Source: BS150m-G50 sp964501185 [NCBI: uncultured Bacteroidia bacterium] (GTDB lineage Bacteria; CAIWAD01; BS150m-G50). From it: a DNA stretch of 47,323 nucleotides. Shown in pieces: positions 34,592 through 43,472 of the stretch. Location: contig CAZCRT010000025.1 in assembly GCA_964501185.1 (NCBI GenBank), positions 1 through 47,323 of the forward strand. Direction: 5' to 3'. Both the position numbers and the translations under genes were made by a program. Within the stretch, counting starts at the first letter, position 1. The number at the start of each line of letters is the position of its first letter. The notes beneath the pieces were generated by a model. It saw only the letters and a list, made by a program, of their open reading frames with translations, was not told the DNA's origin and searched no databases.

Positions 34592-35083
34592 ATGATCAGC
34601 AAAGAGATAGAGCGTAAATTCCTGGTTACCGGTAACCGGTGGCGTTCTCTGGGTAAGGGAACTCACTACAGGCAGGGATACATCTGCAGTGACAGGGAAC
34701 GGGTTTTGCGGATCAGGACATTTGATAACAGGGGCCTGCTTGCGATAAAGGGCTCTACCAGCGGTCTTTCACGAATAGAATATGAATATGAAATCCCTCA
34801 CGCTGAGGCCGAAGAGATGCTTGACAGCATATGCCTGCAACCGGTGATAGAAAAATCACGATACAGAATACTGCTGAACAATCAGTTGTGGGAGGTCGAT
34901 GAATTCTACGGGGCAAATGAGGGGCTGATCATCGCGGAACTGGAGCTTGCCAGCGAAGATGAGCGGTTTGAAAAGCCGGATTGGATCGGTAGAGAGGTTT
35001 CAGACGATCCTAGTTATTTCAACTCCAACCTGGTTGCCAGACCGTTTTCAACCTGGGATAAAAAGCAGGAAAGACTGAAGTGA
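34592..35083 (+). CDS. CYTH domain protein (triphosphate-tunnel enzyme)
   Basis: 163-residue triphosphate-tunnel metalloenzyme, likely an inorganic triphosphatase or adenylate-cyclase-like protein. The ATG at 34592 is chosen because it puts EIERKF at residues 5-10, where CYTH proteins begin; a longer frame adds 20 unrelated residues. Tunnel residues visible in order: ExExK (5-9), VLRIR (38-42), AIKG (51-54), EYEYEI (63-68), KSRYR (88-92), EVDEF (101-105), AELEL (115-119). GAGG is about 11 nt upstream. A TATAAT inside an AT-rich hairpin (34537-34556) precedes it, but no -35 fits. It overlaps the transporter gene by 4 bases. Confidence 0.88.
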   Translation: MISKEIERKFLVTGNRWRSLGKGTHYRQGYICSDRERVLRIRTFDNRGLLAIKGSTSGLSRIEYEYEIPHAEAEEMLDSICLQPVIEKSRYRILLNNQLWEVDEFYGANEGLIIAELELASEDERFEKPDWIGREVSDDPSYFNSNLVARPFSTWDKKQERLK

Positions 35084-36813
35084 ACACACCACCAGTTTCA
35101 GCCATAGATTGGTTCTACCTGGCCTTCGGACTGCTGGGTGGGCTTTCACTGTTTCTGTATGGCATGCAGAAGATGAGTGCGGGGATGAAGAAATCGGCCG
35201 GGAACCGTATACGAGCTATCCTCTCCGCGCTTACGACCAACCGGTTTGTTGCAATGACGGTGGGTGCGTTCGTTACCATGGTGATTCAGAGCAGCAGCGC
35301 GACTACTGTTATGCTGGTCAGTTTCGTCCAGGCGGAACTGATGTCCTTCTCGCAATCCCTGGGTGTTATTCTGGGTGCTGATATCGGCACTACCATTACT
35401 GCCCAGCTGGTAGCGTTCAAGCTGACCGATTACGCAATGTTGATGGTTGCGGTCGGTTTCGGTATGACTGTGCTTGGCAGGCGGGATAATATCAAGTACC
35501 TCGGTGAGGCCATTCTGGGTTTCGGGCTGCTCTTCTTCGGCATGAAGTTTATGGGTGATACCATGCAGCCGCTCAAGGAACTGGCATCATTCCGTAACGC
35601 GCTGATCGGTCTGGAAAATCCGCTGCTTGGTCTGCTGGCAGGAGCCGCCTTCACCGCGATTATCCAGAGCAGCAGCGCTTTTACCGGCATCATAATTGTA
35701 CTGGCACAGCAGGGGCTGGTGACACTTGACGCCGGCATTCCTCTTGTTTTCGGTGCGAATATCGGAACCTGTATTACTGCCGGGCTGGCAAGTATGGGCA
35801 CCACACGCGAAGCGAAACGGGTGGCTCTGGCTCATGTGACTTTTAAGATTGCCGGTGTGCTGTTGTTTGTTTTCTGGATTCCAACCTTTGCTGACATAAT
35901 TCGTACCATGACGGACAGCTTCGGTGGTGGCATCGCCCGCCAGATTGCTAATGCGCACACGGTTTTCAATGTCGGCCTGGCGTTTTTCTTCCTGCCCTTT
36001 ACCACCCTTTTTGCGCTGGTAATCTACAAACTGCTCCCTAAACAGGAGCAGCATACCGGAATTGAACCATCAATCTGGTTTCTGGATGAGAAGAAGATCA
36101 CCACACCGGGGCTGGCACTTGATCTGGCGCGTTCAGAGATATCACACATGATGAAGCTGATCCATCGTATGCTGGACGCAATCATTCAGCCTCTGGTTGA
36201 TGAGAGGCCACGCCGGGATGTTATTCATCCGCAATTGTCTCTACTCGAAGGAATCGTCATGCGGGAGGAGAAGGTAGATTTCCTGGATACTCATATTACC
36301 GATTACCTGACCGCCATCAGCCGTCAACAGCTGAAGAAAGAACAACCTCAGGAAGTCTTCAGCCTGCTGTCTATTGTAAAGGATCTGGAAAGTATCGGTG
36401 ATATCGTTGAAAAAAACCTGACACCACTGATCAATAAGAAACGGCAGCTGCGTGAGAACTTCACCAGAGTGGGGCGCGGAGAACTGGAAGCTTTTCACCT
36501 GAAAATTGTCAAACAGATAGCTCGCTGTGAGGAAGCGTTTGAAAACCTCGATCCGGGCCGGGCGAAGCGGGTGATTGATAAGGAAAGCCAGTACATGGCG
36601 CTTGAGAACGAATTACGCCAGACACACTTTGAGAGGATCTGTGAAGACGTGACCTCATCTGTTGCTACACATGAGATCCACATGGAGATAATCGACCTGT
36701 TGAACCAGATCAATGTTCATACTGCCGGGGTGGCCAGAACTATCCTGCTGATGCTGGACAACAACGGGAAGGATTCCCTGAAAAAGAAATCCAACAGAAA
36801 ACAGGGCAGCTAA
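35080..36813 (+). CDS. Na/Pi cotransporter family protein with PhoU-like domain
   Basis: 577-residue inner-membrane sodium-phosphate symporter of the NptA type. Two inverted halves each carry the QSSS signature: QSSSATT at 70-76 and QSSSAFT at 196-202, with matching GADIGTT (99-105) and GANIGTC (225-231) segments. About eight membrane helices end near residue 325. A cytosolic PhoU-like helical domain (about 345-555) follows. Start is a GTG overlapping the CYTH stop (4-base overlap), so the pair is translationally coupled, which suggests a link between polyphosphate/triphosphate handling and phosphate transport. Its TAA stop overlaps the convergent purM stop by 4 bases. Confidence 0.92.
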   Translation: MNTPPVSAIDWFYLAFGLLGGLSLFLYGMQKMSAGMKKSAGNRIRAILSALTTNRFVAMTVGAFVTMVIQSSSATTVMLVSFVQAELMSFSQSLGVILGADIGTTITAQLVAFKLTDYAMLMVAVGFGMTVLGRRDNIKYLGEAILGFGLLFFGMKFMGDTMQPLKELASFRNALIGLENPLLGLLAGAAFTAIIQSSSAFTGIIIVLAQQGLVTLDAGIPLVFGANIGTCITAGLASMGTTREAKRVALAHVTFKIAGVLLFVFWIPTFADIIRTMTDSFGGGIARQIANAHTVFNVGLAFFFLPFTTLFALVIYKLLPKQEQHTGIEPSIWFLDEKKITTPGLALDLARSEISHMMKLIHRMLDAIIQPLVDERPRRDVIHPQLSLLEGIVMREEKVDFLDTHITDYLTAISRQQLKKEQPQEVFSLLSIVKDLESIGDIVEKNLTPLINKKRQLRENFTRVGRGELEAFHLKIVKQIARCEEAFENLDPGRAKRVIDKESQYMALENELRQTHFERICEDVTSSVATHEIHMEIIDLLNQINVHTAGVARTILLMLDNNGKDSLKKKSNRKQGS

Positions 36814-37838
36814 CTCCGAACCACTTTACCAATTTCGTGATACACTTCCCCCTGCTGCTCCAGCAGCTGACAGGCGCCGTCATATTCTTCCGTTGACAGA
36901 ATAATTATCAGCCCGATACCCAGGTTAAAAGCACGCAGCATCTCTTCATCGGCGATATTACCCAGGCTCTGGATCAGCTGGAATATCTCTGGTACAGGCC
37001 AGCTGCCATTCTTCAGATCCAGACATAAGCCCTCTGGGAGAATGCGACTGGTGTTGCCATGAATACCACCACCGGTAATGTGAGACAGGCCTGCGATTTT
37101 CACACCGGCATCCTGCAGGGCAGCCACCGGTTTCAGATAGGAACGGTGTATTGCCAGCAGTGCTTCACCAACAGTACGGCCATCAGAGAGTCTGTGTTCC
37201 AGTCCGGGGCCATTTTCAATCAGCACCTTTCGTGCCAGAGAGTAACCGTTGGTCTGCAGGCCGGTCGATGGGAGGCCGAGTAAACGGTAACCTGCTTCAA
37301 TACTGCTGCCGTCGATGATATCATCCCGTTCAACGATACCGACGATAGTACCGGCCAGGTCGTAATCCTCACCGTCGTACATTCCCGGCATCTCCGCGGT
37401 CTCACCACCGATAAGTGCGCAACCATTCTCACTGCAGGCTTTCGCGAACCCTCGTATTACATCTTCGGCTGCATCCACATTCAGACGTCCTGTGGCAAAG
37501 TAGTCCAGAAAATACAGCGGCCTGGCACCACAGACCAGAATGTCATCTACACAGTGGTTGACCAGGTCCTGCCCCACAGTGTCGTGAACATTCATCTGGG
37601 CGGCAACCATCAACTTGGTGCCGACACCATCGACAGAGGAAACCAGTACCGGCTGACGGTACTTCGTAAGATCCAATTGAAAGAACCCGCCGAACCCCCC
37701 GATGCTGCCAAGTACTCCCGGTGTCCTGGTCTCTTTCACCACATTCCTTATTCGACGTACCAGCTCTTCACCGGCGTCGATATTAACGCCGGCATCGCTG
37801 TAAGTAGCCCCCTGCATCTGCCCGTTATCAGTTGTCAT
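36810..37838 (-). CDS. purM: Phosphoribosylformylglycinamidine cyclo-ligase
   Basis: 342-residue AIR synthetase, step five of de novo purine synthesis (FGAM + ATP to AIR). The start is the ATG at 37838 with AAGGAAG close upstream; a TTG 11 codons earlier lies in the preceding gene and lacks a site. Motifs: YSDAGVNIDAG at 13-23, GFGGFF at 48-53, SVDGVGTK at 68-75, VNHCVDDI and GGETAEMPGMY for the ATP/FGAM pocket, and ITGGGIHGN. Length is standard. It overlaps the acyl-CoA synthetase gene by 11 bases on the same strand and meets the phosphate transporter gene tail to tail. Confidence 0.96.
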   Translation of the reverse strand: MTTDNGQMQGATYSDAGVNIDAGEELVRRIRNVVKETRTPGVLGSIGGFGGFFQLDLTKYRQPVLVSSVDGVGTKLMVAAQMNVHDTVGQDLVNHCVDDILVCGARPLYFLDYFATGRLNVDAAEDVIRGFAKACSENGCALIGGETAEMPGMYDGEDYDLAGTIVGIVERDDIIDGSSIEAGYRLLGLPSTGLQTNGYSLARKVLIENGPGLEHRLSDGRTVGEALLAIHRSYLKPVAALQDAGVKIAGLSHITGGGIHGNTSRILPEGLCLDLKNGSWPVPEIFQLIQSLGNIADEEMLRAFNLGIGLIIILSTEEYDGACQLLEQQGEVYHEIGKVVRS

Positions 37839-39642
37839 CGCTTCCTTCTGTTTCACGGTAGATTTCCTCAATCATCCTGTGGTACTTCTCCAAAACAAAA
37901 CCACGTTTGATTTTAAGTGAAGGAGTCATTTCTCCATCATCGATAGTAAACTCCCGTCCCAGCAGGGCAATTTTACGAGGCCGCTCAAAACGCCCCAGAT
38001 TTTCCGTCAGACGTTCGACCTCTGACTGCATCATGCTGTATACTTCCTTTAAACCGATCAGCTCCTGTGTGTTACGGAACTTCAGGTCCTTGACACGTGC
38101 AGCCTCTTCCAGTTTCTCGAAATTGGGAACAATCATAGCGCTGATAAAGTGGCGCCGGTCACCCACCAGTAACGCCTGCTCGATCAATGGTGATTGCGAC
38201 AGGAGCATCTCAATAGGTTGCGGTGCTACATTCTTACCACCTGAAGTGACGATCAGATTTTTCTTACGGTCGGTAATTCGCAGCATGTCGTCATCATCAA
38301 AATACCCGATATCACCGGTGTGATACCAGCCATCAACGATAGCTTCAGCTGTGGCATCCGGCCGGTTGTAATATCCCTTCATCAGGTTGGGGCCGCGTGT
38401 GAGAATTTCACCATCATCGGCGATCTTCACTTCCACGTTCGGCAGCGCCTGCCCCACTGTGCCGAAGCTGAACTTATCCGGCAGATTACAACTGATAACC
38501 GGTGATGTCTCCGTAATCCCGTATCCTTCTACTATCAACACACCCGCAGAAAAGAAGAACTCACCCAGGGAGCTCTCAAGTGGTGCGGCACCGGAAACGA
38601 AGAAACGCAGTTTGCCACCCAACCTGTCGCCGATCTTTTTAAAGACCAGTTTATCGGCCAGTTTGAAACGAAATGCTGTCCAGCCGGAAACTGCACCCTT
38701 CTGCATTTCGGCAAACCGTTTGCTACCGACTTTTAACGCCCAGTAGAAGATACGACGCTTCACGGGTGGCCCCTGGTTCACATTGTCCAGCACCTTTGTC
38801 CGCATTTTTTCAAAGAAGCGGGGAACGGCAACCATGACCGTGGGGTGAACCTGCCCCATGTTGTCGCCAACTGTCAACATGTTCTCAGCGTATGCAATCT
38901 TGGCGCCGTGATACATTGGCACATAGAAACCTGCAGTGCGCTCGTAGGAGTGGCTCAAGGGCAGAAATGAAAGGAGAACATCGTCCTTATTGATGTCGAC
39001 CACCATGTCAAGACCCTCAATGTTACTGAGGATGTTGCGGTGGGTTAACATCACCCCCTTCTGATCACCGGTGGTTCCGGAAGTGTAGACCAGTGTATGC
39101 AGATCGTCAGGTTCCAATCCGCTGACAATCTCATTGGGGAAGGTGGGATCCGTAGAAAGCAACTGCTCACCTGCTGCCAGCAGATCACTCATCAGGACAA
39201 TATCATCTTCGTCCCTGGGAGTTCCACCCGGCATCTGGATTATCCACTTCAGCTCCGGCAGATCTCCGCGGATGCTGAGGATTTTTTCCAGCTGCTCATC
39301 ATTCTCAACTACAACTACTGATGGAGTTGCATCCAGCAATACTTTGGCAGCAAGTTCCGCTGGTAAATTGGGATAGACCGGTGCTGTAACCAGACCGAGA
39401 GACCCGAGTGCCAGATCGGCAAGGGCCCATTCGTAACGATTAAAAGAGATGATTGATGCCCGGTCGCCTTTTTCCAGTTGCAACTTTTCTTTCAGGGCGA
39501 TGGCAAGCTGCCGCACCTGCAGCGCAGCGTCGGCATAAGAGAGGTCGTGATACTCACCACCCTCCAGGCTGGAAAAGGCGGGGCGTGCCGGATACTGCTC
39601 AACTGTGGCAAAAAACATTGCCGGAATCGAATTGTACTTCAT
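37828..39642 (-). CDS. Long-chain acyl-CoA synthetase (AMP-forming)
   Basis: 604-residue ANL-superfamily ligase activating fatty acids with ATP and CoA, probably at the inner membrane. The AMP-binding P-loop is YTSGTTGDQKGVMLTHRN (starting at 186); then EGYGITETSP, YHTGDIGYFDDDD and ITDRKKNLIVTSGGKNV, the hinge and linker. Length and motifs fit the FadD15/long-chain group. AGGAG lies about 7 nt before the ATG. It is followed directly by purM with an 11-base overlap, so they share a transcript. Confidence 0.92.
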   Translation of the reverse strand: MKYNSIPAMFFATVEQYPARPAFSSLEGGEYHDLSYADAALQVRQLAIALKEKLQLEKGDRASIISFNRYEWALADLALGSLGLVTAPVYPNLPAELAAKVLLDATPSVVVVENDEQLEKILSIRGDLPELKWIIQMPGGTPRDEDDIVLMSDLLAAGEQLLSTDPTFPNEIVSGLEPDDLHTLVYTSGTTGDQKGVMLTHRNILSNIEGLDMVVDINKDDVLLSFLPLSHSYERTAGFYVPMYHGAKIAYAENMLTVGDNMGQVHPTVMVAVPRFFEKMRTKVLDNVNQGPPVKRRIFYWALKVGSKRFAEMQKGAVSGWTAFRFKLADKLVFKKIGDRLGGKLRFFVSGAAPLESSLGEFFFSAGVLIVEGYGITETSPVISCNLPDKFSFGTVGQALPNVEVKIADDGEILTRGPNLMKGYYNRPDATAEAIVDGWYHTGDIGYFDDDDMLRITDRKKNLIVTSGGKNVAPQPIEMLLSQSPLIEQALLVGDRRHFISAMIVPNFEKLEEAARVKDLKFRNTQELIGLKEVYSMMQSEVERLTENLGRFERPRKIALLGREFTIDDGEMTPSLKIKRGFVLEKYHRMIEEIYRETEGSDDN

Positions 39643-39821
39643 AAAGTTTCTCCTCTGTCAGGAATCAACGAAACCGGAATATATATTTTCACTCCACATA
39701 ACTCACCCCGAATTTTGTATCACGAAATGGAAAACTGACACTTAAGCAACATCAGCAATCCCTCCCGGTAGCATCGGGTTGAACAGGAGCGGATTTTTCA
39801 ACTGTTTACCAGTCACAAATC

Positions 39822-40244
39822 TCAGGAAACGGCTATCAGATCCTGCTCGGCAAAGAAGAAACCAACTTCACGCAGGCCGTTCTCGGGGGAATCGGAACCG
39901 TGCACCGCATTGGATTCAATACTCTCAGCGTACAGTTTACGGATAGTACCCTCATCTGCTTCAGCTGGATTGGTAGCGCCAATAATTGTCCGCATCCGGG
40001 TTACAGCATCATCTCCCTGCACGGCAATAACAACTACGCGGCCGGATGTCATGTATGCCAGCAGGTCATTATAAAATGGCTTGCCTTCGTGGATATCGTA
40101 AAACTTACCGGCTACAGCCGCAGTCAGTTTCACCATACGCATGCCGATTATTTCCAGGTCATTCTTTTCCAGGAAGGCGACAATTTCGCCTATATGATGT
40201 TTACGCACACCATCCGGTTTGACAATCATCAATGTTCTTTCCAC
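39822..40244 (-). CDS. ndk: Nucleoside diphosphate kinase
   Basis: 140-residue Ndk, transferring the gamma phosphate from ATP to NDPs through a phosphohistidine. Active-site His115 is in NAVHGSDS; KPDGV at 9-13 and the RMRTIIGATNP nucleotide-binding segment are intact. Length is standard. GGAGATCGAG precedes the ATG. It follows sucD by 50 nt in the same direction; SucCD can make GTP or ATP, and Ndk equilibrates the two, so the pairing makes metabolic sense. Confidence 0.96.
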   Translation of the reverse strand: MERTLMIVKPDGVRKHHIGEIVAFLEKNDLEIIGMRMVKLTAAVAGKFYDIHEGKPFYNDLLAYMTSGRVVVIAVQGDDAVTRMRTIIGATNPAEADEGTIRKLYAESIESNAVHGSDSPENGLREVGFFFAEQDLIAVS

Positions 40245-40294
40245 TCGATCTCCACGATTTGAAATGTATCACTAATTGTTCTCAAAGACACTCT

Positions 40295-41164
40295 TTACTG
40301 CAGTACTTCCTGTACCAGCTTGCCAATGGTAGCCGGAGTATCTGAAACGGTTACGCCAGCTTCCCGCAGTGCACCCATTTTCTCGGCAGCTGTCCCCTTG
40401 CCACCGGCAATGATGGCTCCAGCATGCCCCATCCTTTTGCCTGGAGGTGCTGTGGCACCGGCAATAAACGCAACTACCGGCTTCCTCACATTATCTGCGA
40501 TGAAAGCTGCTGCTTCCTCTTCTGCTGAACCACCGATCTCACCGATTAAAACGATGGCATCAGTACCGGGATCTTCATTAAAAAGGCTCACAGCATCTCG
40601 ATGCGTGGTTCCGATGATCGGGTCACCACCGATACCGATACAGGTTGACTGGCCTATACCGAGGGTGGTAAGCTGCCAGACAGCTTCGTAGGTCAAAGTT
40701 CCACTACGGGAAATCACTCCGACCCCTCCCTGCTTGTGGATGAAATCAGGCATGATTCCTGCTTTCGCCATACCGGGAGAGATAATACCGGGGCAGTTAG
40801 GGCCGATCAGATGTGTATCACATTCTGACAGGTATTCATTTACCTGAATCATATCACGGGTGGGAATACCCTCTGAGATGCATACCACCAGTCCGATACC
40901 GGTGGAGGCAGCCTCCAGGATTGCATCTGCAGCAAAGGCCGGGGGCACAAAAATCACTGAGGTGTTGGCACCGGTGCCATCCACTGCATCCTGGACAGTA
41001 TTGAATACCGGGCGTTCCAGATGCTGTTGACCACCTTTACCAGGCGTCACTCCGCCCACTACATTTGTATTGTAATCAATCATCTTTTCCGCGTGAAAAG
41101 TGCCCTCGCTACCTGTGATTCCCTGCACTATCACTTTGCTGTTGTTGTCGAGTAGTATTGCCAT
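40295..41164 (-). CDS. sucD: Succinyl-CoA ligase, alpha subunit
   Basis: 289-residue CoA-binding subunit of succinyl-CoA synthetase (TCA cycle, substrate-level phosphorylation). CoA-binding Rossmann motif GITGSEG at 15-21; IGPNCPGII at 120-128; SRSGTLTYE at 152-160; phosphorylated His247 in [13 protein letters not shown] lies about 8 nt upstream, within the end of sucC, and only 2 nt separate the two genes. Confidence 0.96.
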   Translation of the reverse strand: MAILLDNNSKVIVQGITGSEGTFHAEKMIDYNTNVVGGVTPGKGGQQHLERPVFNTVQDAVDGTGANTSVIFVPPAFAADAILEAASTGIGLVVCISEGIPTRDMIQVNEYLSECDTHLIGPNCPGIISPGMAKAGIMPDFIHKQGGVGVISRSGTLTYEAVWQLTTLGIGQSTCIGIGGDPIIGTTHRDAVSLFNEDPGTDAIVLIGEIGGSAEEEAAAFIADNVRKPVVAFIAGATAPPGKRMGHAGAIIAGGKGTAAEKMGALREAGVTVSDTPATIGKLVQEVLQ

Positions 41165-41166
41165 CC

Positions 41167-42336
41167 TTATTCTCCCGGCTTTAGTGCTGCAACCACCCTG
41201 GTAGCGGCGTCTTCGAGATCTTCGGCTACTATGATATCGATTTTGGCTTCTGCCAGAATCTGAGCTGCCTCCTCAGCATTGGTGCCATCCAGCCGGACAA
41301 CTACCGGGACCTTCACATCTGTATCATGCAGGGCCTGTATCACACCGTTGGCTACCCGGTCGCACCTGACGATACCACCAAAAATATTGATCAGGATGGC
41401 CTTCACATTCGGATCACGCAGAATCAGATTGAAACCCTTGCCAACAGCTTCTGCCGAAGCTGTCCCACCAACATCCAGAAAGTTAGCCGGCTCACCACCT
41501 GCCAGCTTGATGATATCCATGGTAGCCATCGCCAGGCCGGCACCGTTTACCATACATCCGACATTGCCATCCAGCTTGATATAGTTGAGACCATGACGGG
41601 AAGCTTCAGCCTCAGCCGGTTCTTCCTCATCAGCATCACGCAACTGCTCGATCTCCGGGTGCCGTCCCAGAGCGTTGTCATCGAAATTCATCTTGGCGTC
41701 AAGCGCCATCACATCGCCATCGGTGGTAATCACAAGCGGGTTTATCTCTGCCAGAGAGGCATCAGTGTCAGTGTAAGCTTTATAGAGAACCTGAATGAAG
41801 CGGGCAGCGTTTTTCAGCTGCACTCCCGAAAGGCCCAGTTTAAAAGCCAGGCGGCTGGCCTGGAAGGGGCGCAGGCCGATCCCGGGATGAACATTCTCTT
41901 TATAGATCAGTTCAGGTGTTTCCGCGGCGACCTTCTCGATCTCCATACCACCTTCGGTTGAAGCCATGATGACATTGCGGCCGGTGACGCGATCAAGAAC
42001 AACCCCAAGGTAAAGCTCGCGATCGATATCAACACCCTGCTCAATCAGCAATCGCTTTACCTGCTTTCCCTCCGGGCCGGTCTGGTGTGTTACCAGCTGC
42101 ATGCCGAGAATATCCTTTGCGTGCTGAAAAGCCTCATCGGCACTACGGGCGATTTTAACTCCACCACCCTTACCGCGACCACCGGCATGAATCTGGGCTT
42201 TCACCACAACTACCGGTGTTCCCAGTTTCTGATATACTTCTTTTGCTGCGGCCGACTCTTTGACGAGAAAGCCCTGTGGCACAGGCACATTGAAATTGCG
42301 CAGGATTTCCTTGGCCTGATATTCATGAATCTTCAT
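41167..42336 (-). CDS. sucC: Succinyl-CoA ligase, beta subunit
   Basis: 389-residue ATP-grasp subunit binding nucleotide and succinate. N-terminal [12 protein letters not shown], nucleotide loop [12 protein letters not shown] (50-61), Mg-binding [13 protein letters not shown], and the C-terminal power-helix region [15 protein letters not shown]. Whether it prefers ATP or GTP cannot be told by eye. GGAG lies 6 nt before the ATG. It leads sucCD-ndk with a promoter candidate overlapping the end of the carbamate kinase gene. Confidence 0.96.
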   Translation of the reverse strand: MKIHEYQAKEILRNFNVPVPQGFLVKESAAAKEVYQKLGTPVVVVKAQIHAGGRGKGGGVKIARSADEAFQHAKDILGMQLVTHQTGPEGKQVKRLLIEQGVDIDRELYLGVVLDRVTGRNVIMASTEGGMEIEKVAAETPELIYKENVHPGIGLRPFQASRLAFKLGLSGVQLKNAARFIQVLYKAYTDTDASLAEINPLVITTDGDVMALDAKMNFDDNALGRHPEIEQLRDADEEEPAEAEASRHGLNYIKLDGNVGCMVNGAGLAMATMDIIKLAGGEPANFLDVGGTASAEAVGKGFNLILRDPNVKAILINIFGGIVRCDRVANGVIQALHDTDVKVPVVVRLDGTNAEEAAQILAEAKIDIIVAEDLEDAATRVVAALKPGE

Positions 42337-42364
42337 GCTTGCTCCGTTTTCATATCGATACTGG

Positions 42365-42393
42365 ATTATTTTCGCATGTTGACAGGTTGTTAA
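42365..42393 (-). promoter_or_regulatory. Promoter candidate for sucCD
   Basis: On the minus strand TTAACA (42388-42393, 5 of 6), 17-nt spacer, AATAAT (42365-42370, 5 of 6). The start would fall near 42358, leaving a leader of about 22 nt. The -35 box overlaps the TAA stop codon of carbamate kinase. Confidence 0.55.
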
Positions 42394-43334
42394 TCCGACT
42401 CGATAAATGTGCCACCTGTTCCTGCCAGCGCCGCTTCTACACCGTCAAATGAAGTGATGATAGCGCGTTTACCACCACCTTCCAGAAAGCTGATGGTCGC
42501 CTGAATTTTAGGCCCCATGGAACCGGGTGGAAAGTGCCCTTCCTCCAGATAGCGCCGTGCTTCGCTGAGGGTCATCCGGTCCAGGTCCTGCTGCTGCTCC
42601 GTCCCGAAGTTAAGACTTACACGGTCTACTTCTGTCAGGATGAGAAATTCGTCTGCCCTCAGCTGAGCGCCCAGCAGAGCTGCAGTGCGATCCTTATCAA
42701 TCACAGCGTCAACCCCTTCAAGGGTTCCATTCCCGGTCCGGTGGACCGGAATCCCACCACCACCACATGCAATAACGACATGATCGCTGTCAAGCAGTGC
42801 GCTGATTGCTTCGGAATTCAGGATCTCAATTGGTTCCGGTGATCCGACAACCCGTCGCCACCCCCTGGCGGTATCATTACGCATTTCCCAGTTATTCGCC
42901 TCCTGCAGATGATTGGCATCATCATCAGAATATGCCTTGCCGATGAATTTGGTCGGATTCTGCAGGGAAGGGTCGTTCCGGTCAACAATCACCTGTGTTA
43001 CCAGTGTGGCAACGGGGCGGTGGCAATTCTGCTGCTGCAGGAAATTGTAAAGCAGCTGCTCGATCATATAACCCATACCGCCCTGAGTGTCGGCATCGAG
43101 AATTCCGAGTGGTAGATAGATGAATTCTTCGCGGGTTGCTTCAACCCTGTTGAGTGCCACACCAACCTGCGGCCCATTTCCATGGGTAATCACCAGACGG
43201 TGTCCGGCAGTCAGCAACGGCGCCAGATAATTCAGACTCCTTCTGACATTACGAAATTGATTGGGAATTGTATTTGGCTCACCGGGCAGGGTAATTGCGT
43301 TACCACCCAGCGCTACAATTATGGTCTTGCTCAT
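42390..43334 (-). CDS. arcC: Carbamate kinase
   Basis: 314-residue amino-acid-kinase-fold enzyme, ATP + carbamate to carbamoyl phosphate; in catabolism it runs backwards to make ATP. The ATG at 43334 is chosen for AAAGGAG 9-10 nt upstream and because [13 protein letters not shown] is the family N-terminus; a longer frame adds 18 unrelated residues. Motifs: ALGGNA (8-13), HGNGPQVG (51-58), [26 protein letters not shown], and [10 protein letters not shown]. No arginine deiminase or ornithine carbamoyltransferase gene is near, so the carbamoyl phosphate source is elsewhere. Confidence 0.93.
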   Translation of the reverse strand: MSKTIIVALGGNAITLPGEPNTIPNQFRNVRRSLNYLAPLLTAGHRLVITHGNGPQVGVALNRVEATREEFIYLPLGILDADTQGGMGYMIEQLLYNFLQQQNCHRPVATLVTQVIVDRNDPSLQNPTKFIGKAYSDDDANHLQEANNWEMRNDTARGWRRVVGSPEPIEILNSEAISALLDSDHVVIACGGGGIPVHRTGNGTLEGVDAVIDKDRTAALLGAQLRADEFLILTEVDRVSLNFGTEQQQDLDRMTLSEARRYLEEGHFPPGSMGPKIQATISFLEGGGKRAIITSFDGVEAALAGTGGTFIESD

Positions 43335-43359
43335 TTGTTCTACTCCTTTGAGAAGCCAA

Positions 43360-43388
43360 AATATAGTCCCCTGCGGAGCAGTTGTCAA
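43360..43388 (-). promoter_or_regulatory. Strong sigma-70-type promoter of carbamate kinase
   Basis: On the minus strand a perfect TTGACA (43383-43388), 17-nt spacer and TATATT (43360-43365, 5 of 6). Transcription would begin near 43353, giving a leader of about 19 nt that contains the AGGAG ribosome site. This is the best promoter match in the window. Confidence 0.75.
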
Positions 43389-43418
43389 GCTGTTGCGTCG
43401 CGTTGTCTACTTATTGGA

Positions 43419-43435
43419 GTACAATTGTGTACAAT
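43419..43435. promoter_or_regulatory. Direct repeat GTACAAT x2, possible operator
   Basis: Two copies of GTACAAT (43419-43425 and 43429-43435) spaced 10 bp start to start, one helical turn, lying 31 bp upstream of the carbamate kinase -35 box and downstream of the CDF gene stop. The position suits an activator site. The regulator is unknown. Confidence 0.35.
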
Positions 43436-43472
43436 CTGGTATTCAGTAGTTACCAGGCATGAAGCGCAGTTG

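Noticed and set aside
34624-34637. Perfect 14-bp palindrome GGTTACCGGTAACC
   Set aside because: It lies inside the CYTH coding sequence at conserved codons and has no counterpart near other promoters.
39790-39821. Terminator after ndk (ACTG-GTAAA-CAGT then A/T-rich sequence on the minus strand)
   Set aside because: Stem of only 4 bp; too weak to call.
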